From Photobacterium pectinilyticum (GTDB lineage Bacteria; Pseudomonadota; Gammaproteobacteria; Enterobacterales; Vibrionaceae): a DNA stretch of 62,670 nt. How positions within the stretch are numbered: the first letter of the stretch is position 1; each line of letters starts with the position of its first letter. The DNA is taken from assembly GCF_024357955.1 (NCBI RefSeq), contig NZ_JANEYT010000030.1, positions 1-62,670 on the forward strand, read 5' to 3'. A program made the position numbers and the translations under genes. The notes below the pieces were generated by a model that worked only from the letters and a program-made list of their open reading frames with translations, was not told the DNA's origin and made no database searches. This document shows positions 44,477 through 53,378 of this stretch, piece by piece.

Positions 44477-45424
44477 ATGGAAGCGATGCGGATATTACTG
44501 GTTGATGATGTGCATCTAGAAAGAATGCAACTGGCTATGCGGCTACAGCGATTGGGGCACGTAGTCGAAGCCGTCGCCTCCGGTCATGAGGCCATCGAAA
44601 AATATCCGCTGTTTGATCCTGATTTGCTTTTGCTCGATGTCAGTATGCCGGATATGAGTGGTACTGAGGTTGCTGAGCAAATAAGAATCCAGCACCCTGA
44701 ATGGGTGCCGATTATCTTCCTTAGCGGTCACGACGAGCCGGAGATGATTGCCAAGGCCATTGACATGGGCGGTGATGATTACATTGTGAAACCGGTAAAT
44801 AAAATTGTACTGGCTGCAAAACTAAAAGCGATGCAGCGAATTGCTCATATGCGTCATCAACTAAAAGATACAACAAAAAGCCTAGAGCAAGCCAATGAAA
44901 GGCTCTCACAACAGGTGAATGAAGATGGCCTGACAAAACTGGCGAACCGTCGCTACCTCGATACAAAACTTGCTGAGTTTATCTCTTGGCATGGCCGTAA
45001 TAACTTCCCGTTTACCCTAATCATGTTGGATGTCGATCACTTTAAACTATTTAATGATCATTATGGGCACCTTGAAGGTGACCGATGCTTGCAAGCTGTT
45101 TCATCTGAGCTTAAGAAGAACTTCAGTCGAGCCGGCGAACTTGCGGCCCGTTACGGCGGTGAAGAATTCGTGATCGCCATAAGTAACTGTGACAAAACAC
45201 GTGCGGTTCGTGAGTGCGAGCGACTTAAAGAGTGTATACAGAAACTTGAAATTCCCCATTCCAAATCGACTACGGCTGAAATTGTTACCGTCAGCCAAGG
45301 GATGGTGTCTTGGGTACCAACTGGTTTAGAGACAGTGGAGAACATGTACCAAATAGTTGACCGTGTGCTTTACAAAGCCAAGGAGCAAGGACGTAACCGA
45401 TTTGTTGCTGCTGAATTTACTTAG
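44477..45424 (+). CDS. Response regulator with GGDEF diguanylate cyclase domain
   Basis: A 315-residue REC-GGDEF protein. The receiver has D54 in LLLLDVSMPDMSG and the K of YIVKPVNK. A coiled linker (about 120-148) leads to a GGDEF domain with LDVDHFKLFNDHYGH and active-site GGEEF at 227-231. It should make cyclic di-GMP when phosphorylated, like WspR. The inhibitory site nine residues before GGEEF reads RAGE (R218-E221) instead of RxxD, so product feedback may be weak. No kinase gene is adjacent. AGGAT precedes the ATG. Confidence 0.93.
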   Translation: MEAMRILLVDDVHLERMQLAMRLQRLGHVVEAVASGHEAIEKYPLFDPDLLLLDVSMPDMSGTEVAEQIRIQHPEWVPIIFLSGHDEPEMIAKAIDMGGDDYIVKPVNKIVLAAKLKAMQRIAHMRHQLKDTTKSLEQANERLSQQVNEDGLTKLANRRYLDTKLAEFISWHGRNNFPFTLIMLDVDHFKLFNDHYGHLEGDRCLQAVSSELKKNFSRAGELAARYGGEEFVIAISNCDKTRAVRECERLKECIQKLEIPHSKSTTAEIVTVSQGMVSWVPTGLETVENMYQIVDRVLYKAKEQGRNRFVAAEFT

Positions 45425-45485
45425 GGCTTGATACCCTCGTCCACCCTTATTCTTTGAGCTACTTAACACTTTGCACTTTATCATG

Positions 45486-45520
45486 GGGTATTTGGCTGTT
45501 TTACAGCCAAATACCCTTTT
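45486..45520 (+). terminator. Rho-independent terminator
   Basis: A 13-base stem GGGTATTTGGCTG (45486-45498) with CAGCCAAATACCC (45504-45516), loop TTTTA and four T residues, after the GGDEF gene. Confidence 0.9.
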
Positions 45521-45673
45521 CACTGCTTGCTGTAACTAACCGCAATGATAATCTGCTGTTAAGCAGTATATATTCTCTTGGGTAGCAGTGAATCCTTTGT
45601 GCAGATACCGCTTTGATATCGTCTATGCTCAATGGAATTTGTATTGTAAAGAAGAAAAAGGTGAGGGAAGATC

Positions 45674-46345
45674 ATGGATATTTGCTTTTCGCAGACAGAA
45701 GCACGCGTGTTAGGTTGCATGCTTGAAAAAGAGGTGACCACACCTGATCAGTACCCATTAACACTGAATGCATTGACGACAGCTTGTAATCAAAAGAGTA
45801 ACCGTGAACCAGTGATGTCGCTAGATGACGCCACGGTGCAAGATACGATAGAAGCATTAAAAGCCAAGCGATTTATTCAAGAAGTTACCGCAGGAACGGG
45901 GAGTCGGGTTGCAAAATACCAGCATCGTTTCTGTAACACAGAGTTCAGTACTTTCCAGTTTAGCCAACAAGAAAAAGCGATTATTTGTGTAATGTTGCTG
46001 CGCGGTGCTCAGTCGCCGGGCGAACTACGTACACGTACTAATCGACTTTGCAGCTTTTCTGATGTGAAGGAAGTTGAGTCAGTACTCGATAAACTGTCAG
46101 AACACCCTAAAGGGCCATTTGTTGTGAAGTTGCCGAAAGAGCCGGGGAAACGCGACTTTCGTTATATGCACTTGCTTAGTGGTGAGGTCGATATCGAAGC
46201 TCTGCAGCAGCAAAGCCAGGCATTTGCTTCAGGAGCCCCTTCTTCGCCAACCTCAGAGCGTTTGGCGGCATTGGAAGGTGAGGTGGTAGAGCTTAAAAAA
46301 GAACTACAAGAATTGAAAGAGCTGCTTGAATCTTTGACATCATGA
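45674..46345 (+). CDS. yceH: YceH family protein (DUF480)
   Basis: A 223-residue YceH/DUF480 protein. Two winged-helix-like domains are typical: ARVLGCMLEKEVTTPDQYPL, then LNALTTACNQKSNREPVMSL, and LLRGAQSPGELRTRTNRLCS. A C-terminal coiled coil (LAALEGEVVELKKELQELKE) ends the protein. The molecular role is unknown; the winged helices suggest DNA or protein binding. E. coli YceH is 215 residues. It is a single gene, ending at a terminator. Confidence 0.92.
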   Translation: MDICFSQTEARVLGCMLEKEVTTPDQYPLTLNALTTACNQKSNREPVMSLDDATVQDTIEALKAKRFIQEVTAGTGSRVAKYQHRFCNTEFSTFQFSQQEKAIICVMLLRGAQSPGELRTRTNRLCSFSDVKEVESVLDKLSEHPKGPFVVKLPKEPGKRDFRYMHLLSGEVDIEALQQQSQAFASGAPSSPTSERLAALEGEVVELKKELQELKELLESLTS

Positions 46346-46371
46346 GTGTTCAATAGCAACGGCTTAACTTC

Positions 46372-46396
46372 AGCCCAGCAATCGCTGGGCTTTTTT
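46372..46396 (+). terminator. Rho-independent terminator
   Basis: Stem AGCCCAGC (46372-46379) with GCTGGGCT (46384-46391), loop AATC and a T-run to 46396. It separates yceH from the GIY-YIG gene. Confidence 0.9.
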
Positions 46397-46414
46397 GTAA
46401 GGGTAAACAAAAAC

Positions 46415-46747
46415 ATGACTGGCACTCAGCACGATCAGCCAAAAGAGATCGAGACTGAATCGAATAAAGTTGGGAAATGGTCGGTCTATTTGATTAGGAC
46501 GGCAGCAAATCAATTGTATTGTGGTGTCACAACAGATGTCGAAAGGCGGTTTAATGAGCACCAGTCTTCCAAGCGGGGGGCCAAATTCTTAAAAGGGAAG
46601 GGACCATTACAATTATCTTGGTCTGAATGTGTGGGTGATAAACGGTTAGCAATGCAGCTTGAATATCGCATCAAACGGTTGCCTAAGCGTACCAAGGAAC
46701 AAATTGTTGCAGGCTGTTTTAGTGTATTTAATTTGGTTGAAAAATGA
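46415..46747 (+). CDS. GIY-YIG nuclease-domain protein (UPF0213/YhbQ-like)
   Basis: A 110-residue protein with one GIY-YIG domain: [20 protein letters not shown], then [20 protein letters not shown] and [17 protein letters not shown]. Tyr of YLIR, Tyr/Cys of LYCGVT, Arg of ERRFNEH and Glu of LEYRIK are the usual catalytic positions. YhbQ-like proteins may act in DNA repair; the target here is unknown. The start is ATG 46415, after the yceH terminator; a frame upstream would run through that terminator. The ribosome binding site is weak. Confidence 0.85.
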   Translation: MTGTQHDQPKEIETESNKVGKWSVYLIRTAANQLYCGVTTDVERRFNEHQSSKRGAKFLKGKGPLQLSWSECVGDKRLAMQLEYRIKRLPKRTKEQIVAGCFSVFNLVEK

Positions 46748-46923
46748 ACCAAGGCAGTTAAAAGAACGTAAAAATGTTCATTAATTGTTATATTTTATCT
46801 TTTAATTACCTATAAATTGTTTTTTTAGCGCTTGCTAGTTAATTGAAATTGAACCTTCTCTTTGTTCAATCTACACTGCGCATATCATTTTGTATTATTT
46901 TTATATTTTCCCAGGATATTCTT

Positions 46924-47463
46924 ATGGCACTTAAAGCCACTATCTACAAAGCTCAGTTTAACGTTGCGGATCTTGACCGTCATGTGTACATCGATAAACA
47001 ACATACACTGGCGTGCCATCCATCAGAAACGCTGCAACGCCTGATGCTTCGCCTGGTTGCATGGGGCTTCAATGCTGATGAGGATTTGCAGTATACGAAA
47101 GGACTCTGTGAGGCGGACGAGCCAGCATTATGGAAGAAAAGCCTGACTGATGATATCGAGCTTTGGATTGACCTGGGGTTGCCCGACGAGAAGCGACTGA
47201 AGAAAGCCGCTCATAAGTCGGATAAAGTTATCATTGTTGCATACGGTGATAACGCTGCTCCTGTGTGGTGGAAACAGCATCAAGCAAAAATTAGCCAATA
47301 CGGCAATATCTCAGTGGTTTTCTTCAATGATGAGACCCTCGCAGAACTCGAGTCTATGGTTGAACGTTCAATGAACCTTCAATTAACGATCGAAGCTGAT
47401 CAAGGATGGCTGATGCTGGGTGATAAGAGCTGTACCCTTATTCCTGAGTGGTGGCTACGCTAA
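46924..47463 (+). CDS. yaeQ: YaeQ family protein
   Basis: A 179-residue YaeQ protein (family length about 180): MALKATIYKAQFNVADLDRH, then ACHPSETLQRLMLRLVAWGF and LWIDLGLPDEKRLKKAAHKS. The fold is PD-(D/E)XK-like, and YaeQ has been linked to compensation for RfaH loss, but its biochemical role is not settled. The start is ATG 46924, with AGGA eight bases upstream. An upstream frame from 46843 gives an unlikely hydrophobic extension. Confidence 0.93.
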   Translation: MALKATIYKAQFNVADLDRHVYIDKQHTLACHPSETLQRLMLRLVAWGFNADEDLQYTKGLCEADEPALWKKSLTDDIELWIDLGLPDEKRLKKAAHKSDKVIIVAYGDNAAPVWWKQHQAKISQYGNISVVFFNDETLAELESMVERSMNLQLTIEADQGWLMLGDKSCTLIPEWWLR

Positions 47464-47581
47464 CTCAATGGATTCGCAACGTTGATTGTCACTCAATAGT
47501 CATCCAACCTCTTCATGATATCCTTACTTGCTGCTTGTTTATCAGGCAGCTTTTCGCCTTTTAGCAATAAGGAGTATTGGA

Positions 47582-48226
47582 ATGCCATCAAGTGTGCATG
47601 CTTTAGCAACAACAGTGTGGAACTATCATCACTTAAACCACACTCTCGTCCCTAGTGATTGTATCTTTGTGTTGTGTAGTAACGATATTCGAGTGGCAGA
47701 ACATGCGGCAAGATTGTTTCTTGATGGTTTCGCTCCATACATCGTATTTTCTGGCGGCGAAGGTGAGTTAACGCGAGGCATGTATAAAGGTTCTGAAGCC
47801 GAAGCATTTGCTGAATTGGCGTTGGATATGGGTGTACCAGAGCAAGCGATCTTGCTTGAGCCTCAATCGACAAATACCGGTGAGAATATTCAGTTTACTC
47901 GTGAATTGCTTGAAATGAAGGGCTTAAACCCAGAAAGTCTGATTCTTGTCCAAAAGCCATTTATGGAAAGACGCGCCTATGCAACTTTTCAGCAGAACTG
48001 GCCGGGCAAAAAGGTAGCAGTATCTTCTCCGAATATTGATTTTGATGAATACCCAAACGAGGCATTGTCGTACAGCGATATAATTAATGTCATGTTGGGT
48101 GATTTACAGCGGATAAAAGTTTACCCGAGCTATGGATATTCTGTAGAGCAGGAAATCCCAGATGAGGTCTGGCAAGCCTTTGAACAGTTAATCGAACTAG
48201 GCTTTAAGGACCATTTGTTGGCTTAA
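47582..48226 (+). CDS. YdcF family (DUF218) protein
   Basis: A 214-residue YdcF-like protein without a membrane anchor. Typical parts are CIFVLCSNDIRVAEHAARLF, then YIVFSGGEGELTRGMYKGSE, AILLEPQSTNTGENIQFTRE and LILVQKPFMERRAYATFQQN. The E. coli relative binds S-adenosylmethionine-like ligands in a Rossmann fold, and its function is unsettled. AAGGAG lies seven bases before ATG 47582. It is convergent with tenA. Confidence 0.88.
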   Translation: MPSSVHALATTVWNYHHLNHTLVPSDCIFVLCSNDIRVAEHAARLFLDGFAPYIVFSGGEGELTRGMYKGSEAEAFAELALDMGVPEQAILLEPQSTNTGENIQFTRELLEMKGLNPESLILVQKPFMERRAYATFQQNWPGKKVAVSSPNIDFDEYPNEALSYSDIINVMLGDLQRIKVYPSYGYSVEQEIPDEVWQAFEQLIELGFKDHLLA

Positions 48227-48258
48227 GCTTTTAATATAACCGTTGAATAATGGTGTGC

Positions 48259-48281
48259 AAGCCCTGCCTACAGCAGGGCTT
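48259..48281. terminator. Stem-loop between convergent genes
   Basis: Stem AAGCCCTGC (48259-48267) with GCAGGGCTT (48273-48281) and loop CTACA. The downstream tail is AT-rich but has no long T-run. It probably terminates the YdcF gene and possibly the thi operon. Confidence 0.7.
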
Positions 48282-48294
48282 ATCATTATATTAT

Positions 48295-48960
48295 TTATTT
48301 TGCGGCATTCATGCCTTGCTGCCAGAAGGCAACCTCCATACGAGTAGCCGTTTTGAATATTTCACACAAACGTTGCCCACGTTGGCTGTGAAGTGGGACT
48401 TCTTTAAGCATCTTGTTTAACCGACGAATAGTTTCGTCAACGCTGTTTTGGTAATCCTCACCACTATACAACTCAACCCAGCTTCGGTATGGGTTGCCTT
48501 CTAGGACTGTTTGTTGCCAGTTCGCAAGACGCTTGCCTATTACGGCATAACCTATCGCACAAGGTGCCAGTGCAACGAATAAGTCGGTACGGTCACCGGC
48601 CATCCCTGTATCCAATACATAGCGTGTATAGCTGACAGTACCGAAATCCTCAGGCTCTCCCTCCATATCCGCTTCGGTCAACCCCCATGTAGAGCAATAC
48701 TCAACATGGTGTGACATCTCAGTTTCTAGAAGTGCGGTAAGGCTTGGCAAGGGCTCGCGCATTTCTTCAAGGGTTGTAGATTTAAAAATAGCTAAAGCAT
48801 AAGCGCGGGCATAGTGTTTTAGGAACAGAAAATCTTGCTTGAGGTAGTGCAAATAAGCATGCTTGTTTAGCGATGACATCGCCAATTGGTTAACGAAATC
48901 ATGCTCGGTATAATCATTCCAGTCTTGCTGGCAGTAGCTGATCAGATCTTGATAGTTCAT
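48295..48960 (-). CDS. tenA: Aminopyrimidine aminohydrolase TenA (thiaminase II)
   Basis: A 221-residue TenA enzyme. The active-site Cys134 lies in VALAPCAIGYAVIG and the C-terminal Glu209 in RMEVAFWQQG, with family positions YLHYLKQDFLFLKHYARAYA near the N-terminus. TenA hydrolyses 4-amino-5-aminomethyl-2-methylpyrimidine to HMP in salvage of degraded thiamine. It is the last gene of the TPP-riboswitch operon, 31 bases after thiY with an AAGGAA site. Presence with ThiXYZ and ThiD completes the salvage route. Confidence 0.95.
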   Translation of the reverse strand: MNYQDLISYCQQDWNDYTEHDFVNQLAMSSLNKHAYLHYLKQDFLFLKHYARAYALAIFKSTTLEEMREPLPSLTALLETEMSHHVEYCSTWGLTEADMEGEPEDFGTVSYTRYVLDTGMAGDRTDLFVALAPCAIGYAVIGKRLANWQQTVLEGNPYRSWVELYSGEDYQNSVDETIRRLNKMLKEVPLHSQRGQRLCEIFKTATRMEVAFWQQGMNAAK

Positions 48961-48991
48961 GATGTTTCCTTAAAGCTTAAATAGGTAATGC

Positions 48992-49951
48992 TTAAAATGT
49001 CAGCACGTAGTCTTGGGCTTTTGGCAGCGTTTTAATGATGTCATACTGCTTCATAAACTCAGCATATTCGTCATAGCGTTTTAGCTCTACGGCACCAGGG
49101 CGTAGGGCAAAGCGGGTTAATGTATCTTCCCAAGCTCGGCGGTTTAGTTCGTTATTTAACGTATCTGGTGAGTAGGCAGCGAACTCTTCCCACGCTCGCT
49201 CTGGGTGGTTGATTAGGTAGACCGTGGCTTTTTCGATTGCAGTGTTGAACTTGTTAATGGTTTCTGGGTTGTAATTATGCTTGTTGGCAACAAAAATAAG
49301 CTCATCATAAGGAGGCACGCCATGTTCTTCTGGGTAGAAAGCTGTTGCGTCATAGCCTTCGATAGCCAGTTGGTTAAGTTCAAAGTTACGTAGTCCACCC
49401 CAAATGGCGTCCACTTTTCCAGAGGCCAGCGAAGAAGATAGCGCCCAGCCGACGTTGATAATCTTTACGCTGTTCATATCAACGCCTTCAGAGCGCAGCA
49501 TCGTACCGATAGTCGCGTCTTCATTCCCGCCAATAGCAACTCCTATATTCTTTCCTTTCAGATCAGCCATTGATTTAATGCCTGACTTATCTAGAACAAT
49601 CAATGAGTTCAATGGACCTGAAATTAAGGTTGCTGAACGGACGAGAGGTAGATCAGCCGCAATACTGGAAATCAGTGTACTTTGGTATGAAACAGCAAGA
49701 TCGATACGACCAGCTGCAACTAACTTGTCCGGGACGCTTGGGTCCGCGGGCTCTTGAATTTGCACTTCCAGCCCTTGCTCAGCAAACCAGCCTTTCTCTT
49801 TTGCAAGAATAATCGGGCCATGATTTGGGTTAACGAACCAGTCCAGCATTAGAGTCACTTTCTCTTCAGCAGAAGCGCTAAAAGATGCGATCATTAACGC
49901 TGCAGCAGCAATAAGTTGCGGTTTACCCGCTTTAAACAAATTGGATTTCAT
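48992..49951 (-). CDS. thiY: Thiamine-pyrimidine ABC transporter substrate-binding protein ThiY
   Basis: A 319-residue periplasmic binding protein of the NMT1/THI5-like group. A signal peptide covers residues 1-28 (ending SFSASAEE). LMLDWFVNPNHGPIILAKEK and YQSTLISSIAADLPLV are typical, with PPYDELIFVANKH late. ThiY binds N-formyl-4-amino-5-aminomethyl-2-methylpyrimidine. AAGGAA precedes the ATG. It lies between thiX and tenA in the thiD-ZXY-tenA operon. Confidence 0.92.
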   Translation of the reverse strand: MKSNLFKAGKPQLIAAAALMIASFSASAEEKVTLMLDWFVNPNHGPIILAKEKGWFAEQGLEVQIQEPADPSVPDKLVAAGRIDLAVSYQSTLISSIAADLPLVRSATLISGPLNSLIVLDKSGIKSMADLKGKNIGVAIGGNEDATIGTMLRSEGVDMNSVKIINVGWALSSSLASGKVDAIWGGLRNFELNQLAIEGYDATAFYPEEHGVPPYDELIFVANKHNYNPETINKFNTAIEKATVYLINHPERAWEEFAAYSPDTLNNELNRRAWEDTLTRFALRPGAVELKRYDEYAEFMKQYDIIKTLPKAQDYVLTF

Positions 49952-50003
49952 TCTATTTCCTTGTTGGTGAACGAAGAAAGCATTCCGTTTTTGTAGGTGC
50001 TAA

Positions 50004-50840
50004 CTATTGGTTTTGCCATGGAATGGCTTTTTTTAATAAAAGGTCGGTCATGAAGTACAGGCTGATTGAGAAAAATGCCAAGATAAACAAAGCCGCGAAC
50101 ATCTCATCAACAAACATTCGAGCATTGGCTTGTAGCATCAAATATCCCAGTCCTTCACTAGATCCTACCCACTCACCTATTACCGCACCGATAGGTGCGA
50201 CAACGACAGCAACGCGTATTCCCGATGCTAAAGCGGGTAAGGCGGCAGGCAGGCGAACATGCCATAGCTGTTGCCAAGGCGTTGCCCCCATGGTGGTAGC
50301 CAAGTCAAGGTAGCCCTTAGGTGTGTGACGAAGGCCGTCATAACAACATGTGGTGACGGGAAAAAAGATGATCAGGGCGGCCATGACAATTTTGGATGCT
50401 ATGCCATAACCTAGCCAAAGCATCAAAATAGGAGCAATGGCAAAAACGGGTATTGCTTGGCTGGTGATCAATATCGGTAATAGCCAGCGTCTTAAAGGCT
50501 CGAAGACAAGCATTTGTAGGGCGAAAAATAATCCCATCGCTAGACCCAAAAGAAGACCAAAAAGTACTTCGGTCCCTGTAACTAACGTATGGTGCCAAAG
50601 AACATCAGCACGCTCGATGAGCTTGGTGAAGACGGCAACAGGGCCCGGCAGGATAAAAGCGGGAAGCTCAAAAATGACGACGCTGGTTTGCCATAACCCC
50701 ATGATGATCGCAACGCTAATAATGAAGCGTGATATTTGCTGCGCGACAAGAGACTGAATGCCTTTACTCGCTTTTTGACTCGCGGCTTGTTGCTCCAGTA
50801 AGGGGTTCTGCAACTTGGACGAGATGGATTGATCAGACAT
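50004..50840 (-). CDS. thiX: Thiamine-pyrimidine ABC transporter permease ThiX
   Basis: A 278-residue BPD-type permease with about six membrane segments. The EAA loop region is DLATTMGATPWQQLWHVRLP, then AALPALASGIRVAVVVAPIG and EWVGSSEGLGYLM. The start is ATG 50840, which overlaps the thiZ stop by eight bases and follows GGAGAG inside thiZ; a longer frame would reach into thiZ. It is the channel for the pyrimidine bound by ThiY. Confidence 0.92.
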   Translation of the reverse strand: MSDQSISSKLQNPLLEQQAASQKASKGIQSLVAQQISRFIISVAIIMGLWQTSVVIFELPAFILPGPVAVFTKLIERADVLWHHTLVTGTEVLFGLLLGLAMGLFFALQMLVFEPLRRWLLPILITSQAIPVFAIAPILMLWLGYGIASKIVMAALIIFFPVTTCCYDGLRHTPKGYLDLATTMGATPWQQLWHVRLPAALPALASGIRVAVVVAPIGAVIGEWVGSSEGLGYLMLQANARMFVDEMFAALFILAFFSISLYFMTDLLLKKAIPWQNQ

Positions 50841-51621
50841 AATCACTCTCCAGTTCATTGATGATCCCTTGCTGGAGAGCTGCGAGCTCACCATCGAATT
50901 GCCGAGGTGGAGTATTCAGTGGAACGGGTAATGGTTTAATTGATGCTGGAATACCTGTCATCATATAAATGTGATGACCAAGACGAAGCGCCTCTTGGGG
51001 ATCATGGGTGATTAATAAGACTGTCTTATCTGCAAGCAGGGTTGCAGATAATGACTGTAATTTATGGCGCGTAACTGCGTCTAATGCTGAGAAAGGCTCA
51101 TCCATTAGCACCAAGGGTTTGTCTTGCATCAATGTACGAGCAAGAGCCACACGCTGACGCATCCCCCCGGACAGTTGGTTAGGCATAGCATCTAACTTAT
51201 CCGCGAGGCCGACTGCCTCGAGTAGTGTCGCCGCCTTTTGTTTATCGGTTTTTTTTGACGAACCAAAGCGTGTACTTAAGCACACATTGTCGATGACATT
51301 TAGCCAAGGCAAGAGCAGGTCTTGCTGTGCCATGTAGGCAAGATTACCATCAAGTGGCAATGTATTGCTGGTAGTGATACTGCCATTCCAAGTCACATTA
51401 TCTTCTAGTAAACCAGCAAGGTGGCGAAGCAGGGTGGTTTTACCACAGCCACTTTTACCAAGCAGGCAGGTCCATTTTCCTGCTGGTAGCGTAACATCGA
51501 GCTGTTTGAACAGTGGGTGCTCTGCATCGTTATAGCGAAGCGTTAGCCGCTCAACATTGACTGTCATCCCTACTGCTTTGTCAGTGGCGAGAGTGTTATT
51601 CATTATTTGTTTAGCTTCCAT
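50833..51621 (-). CDS. thiZ: Thiamine-pyrimidine ABC transporter ATPase ThiZ
   Basis: A 262-residue ABC ATPase. Walker A LGKSGCGKTTLLRH, signature LSGGMRQRVALART, Walker B PLVLMDEPFSALD and H-loop ITHDPQEALRLG are all intact. The start ATG 51621 lies two bases after the thiD stop; an internal Met at 51603 has a better GGAAG site and may be the real start. It powers ThiXY. Confidence 0.93.
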   Translation of the reverse strand: MEAKQIMNNTLATDKAVGMTVNVERLTLRYNDAEHPLFKQLDVTLPAGKWTCLLGKSGCGKTTLLRHLAGLLEDNVTWNGSITTSNTLPLDGNLAYMAQQDLLLPWLNVIDNVCLSTRFGSSKKTDKQKAATLLEAVGLADKLDAMPNQLSGGMRQRVALARTLMQDKPLVLMDEPFSALDAVTRHKLQSLSATLLADKTVLLITHDPQEALRLGHHIYMMTGIPASIKPLPVPLNTPPRQFDGELAALQQGIINELESDYV

Positions 51622-51623
51622 GC

Positions 51624-52451
51624 TTATTCAGGTTTGAAATGGCCTGCAAAGAAATGGTTTACCGGTCCGTGTCCTGAACCAATTTGTAGCTCATCTGCAT
51701 GCTTGATAGCCTTAGTGATATAGCTCTTGGCATGTCGAACTGCGTCTTCTAGCGGGTATTTTTGGGCAAGGAAGGAAGCCGTAGCCGCCGAGAGTGTACA
51801 CCCAGTACCGTGGGTATTTCGGGTTGCTATTCGTGGTGTGCTCATGCGAATAACGTCATTTTCGAGGATGAGTAAATCGGTACTGAAGTCATCTTTTTCT
51901 AGGTGGCCACCTTTGAGAAGGGTTGAGCGGGCACCGATAGCTCGCAGTGCTGAAATCATGTCAGACATTTGCTGCTCGGTTTCCGGAAGCGCAGAGCCAA
52001 TAAGAGCTGCTGCTTCAGGGAGGTTTGGTGTAATCACTTCTGCAAGGGGAAGTAGCTCTGATTTGAGTGTTGAGATGGCGTCTTGCTCAAGCAGCAGGTC
52101 ACCACTAGTCGCCACCATTACTGGGTCAATAACCAAAAACTTAGGTTGGTATTGACGCAGCTTTTTTGCCACCATGCGGATGATATTGGCATCGCTCAGC
52201 ATACCAATTTTAACGGCTTTAACGTCAAGATCTGAAAATACAGTATCCAGTTGTTGTTCGACAAAACTAGGATCAATACCAAGAATGCCAGTGACACCTT
52301 GGGTATTTTGTGCCGTTAAGGCTGTGATTACCGAACAGGCATAGCCGCCAGTTGCAGAGATAGCTTTAATGTCGGCTTGGATGCCAGCACCGCCGCCGCT
52401 ATCTGAACCAGCAATGGTAAGAGTAATTGGGGTATTTGATGGAATTGACAT
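51624..52451 (-). CDS. thiD: Hydroxymethylpyrimidine/phosphomethylpyrimidine kinase ThiD
   Basis: A 275-residue ribokinase-fold kinase. TIAGSDSGGGAGIQADIKAI is the N-terminal signature, MVATSGDLLL lies in the middle, and NTHGTGCTLSAATASFLAQ gives the anion hole and catalytic base. It phosphorylates HMP to HMP-P and HMP-PP for thiamine synthesis. The start is ATG 52451, five bases after GAGGT. It is the first gene behind the TPP riboswitch and leads the ThiZXY-TenA salvage operon. Confidence 0.95.
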   Translation of the reverse strand: MSIPSNTPITLTIAGSDSGGGAGIQADIKAISATGGYACSVITALTAQNTQGVTGILGIDPSFVEQQLDTVFSDLDVKAVKIGMLSDANIIRMVAKKLRQYQPKFLVIDPVMVATSGDLLLEQDAISTLKSELLPLAEVITPNLPEAAALIGSALPETEQQMSDMISALRAIGARSTLLKGGHLEKDDFSTDLLILENDVIRMSTPRIATRNTHGTGCTLSAATASFLAQKYPLEDAVRHAKSYITKAIKHADELQIGSGHGPVNHFFAGHFKPE

Positions 52452-52524
52452 AGTTACCTCTATCAAAGACGTAAGGTAGCTAATGCCATCGTACCTGAAA
52501 GGGTGCGAAAAGGGGCAGTGCAGC

Positions 52525-52603
52525 TAGTTCCCTACGCCATTATTAAATGGATCAGGTTCAACGGGTCCCACTACGTGGTCTCAGCGCTCGGCGCTCCCCG
52601 ACT
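52525..52603 (-). promoter_or_regulatory. TPP riboswitch (THI element)
   Basis: On the minus strand the element reads TCGGGGAGCGCC, then GCGCTGAGACC, GGGACCCGTTGAACCTGATC and TGGCGTAGGGAACTAGC, all hallmark parts of the thi-box aptamer (CTGAGA and CCTGATC blocks in order). It lies about 75 bases upstream of thiD in the sense direction. TPP binding should lower thiD-thiZXY-tenA expression. The 3' part before thiD probably holds the expression platform. Confidence 0.96.
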
Positions 52604-52773
52604 AACGAACAAAATTTTACTTGTTGGCCTAAAGAGAAATATTGGCCTTTAAAAAACTGCTTTTCGGCTTATATGCCTGAATATGTGGCTAATCTAAACA
52701 TGTTTTTTCCTATAGGGCAAACATGTTAGGAATAAAATGAGGTGATGGATGAAGAAAATACAGCAGAGGAATG

Positions 52774-52802
52774 AACTGGCAGCCACAGCGTGGCTGCCAG
52801 TT
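52774..52802 (-). terminator. Terminator of the PhnA-like gene
   Basis: A 13-base stem AACTGGCAGCCAC (52774-52786) with GTGGCTGCCAGTT (52790-52802) and loop AGC, directly after the minus-strand stop at 52806. The tail is only moderately T-rich. Confidence 0.75.
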
Positions 52803-52805
52803 TAA

Positions 52806-53378
52806 TTACATTTTTTTACAATATGCAGCAATAATAACCATATTGGTGCCCGCCGCTTTACCTGAAACATGTAAAGGGTTGTCAGTCAGGCGGATACCAC
52901 GTACAGCTGTACCTTGCTTGATCACAAGGTTTGAGCCTTTTACTGGCAGGTCTTTGATGATTGTTACATTGTCACCGGCCTGTAGAGCGGTACCGTTCAC
53001 GTCAACAGTTTTAATCGCATCAAGCTCAGCAAGTGCGATACCTTTCTCTGCCCATTCGATCATGTCTTCTTCCATGTACAGCATATCGAGCAAATCCTGT
53101 GCCCAAGTCTCTGAAGAAAGGCGCTTCAGTAAACGGTAAGCCATTACCTGAACAGCGGGCTCTTGGCTCCACATGCTGTCGTTTAAACAACGCCAGTGGT
53201 TTTGGTCCAGGGTTTCAGCGTCTTCGATTTCTGTACGGCAAGTGCCACATACCATCACACAGCTACCCGCTGTTTGATCAGGAGACGCAGGTACTTCATA
53301 AACGCTCAGGTTGTCTTCTGAACTACACAGTTCACATTTAGCGCCAGAGCGCTCTTTAACGATCGATTCAATGCTCAT
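52806..53378 (-). CDS. PhnA-domain protein (YjdM-like, long form)
   Basis: A 190-residue PhnA-type protein. An N-terminal zinc-ribbon-like pattern (AKCELCSSEDNLSVYEVPAS, then CVMVCGTCRTEI) precedes an acidic helical middle and a C-terminal SH3-like PhnA domain (VDVNGTALQAGDNVTIIKDL, VIKQGTAVRGIRLTDNPLHV). E. coli YjdM is 111 residues and has only the latter parts; the long form is common in vibrios. Despite the name, no phosphonate role is proven. The start is ATG 53378; ATG 53417 lacks a ribosome binding site. No phn genes are nearby. Confidence 0.85.
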   Translation of the reverse strand: MSIESIVKERSGAKCELCSSEDNLSVYEVPASPDQTAGSCVMVCGTCRTEIEDAETLDQNHWRCLNDSMWSQEPAVQVMAYRLLKRLSSETWAQDLLDMLYMEEDMIEWAEKGIALAELDAIKTVDVNGTALQAGDNVTIIKDLPVKGSNLVIKQGTAVRGIRLTDNPLHVSGKAAGTNMVIIAAYCKKM

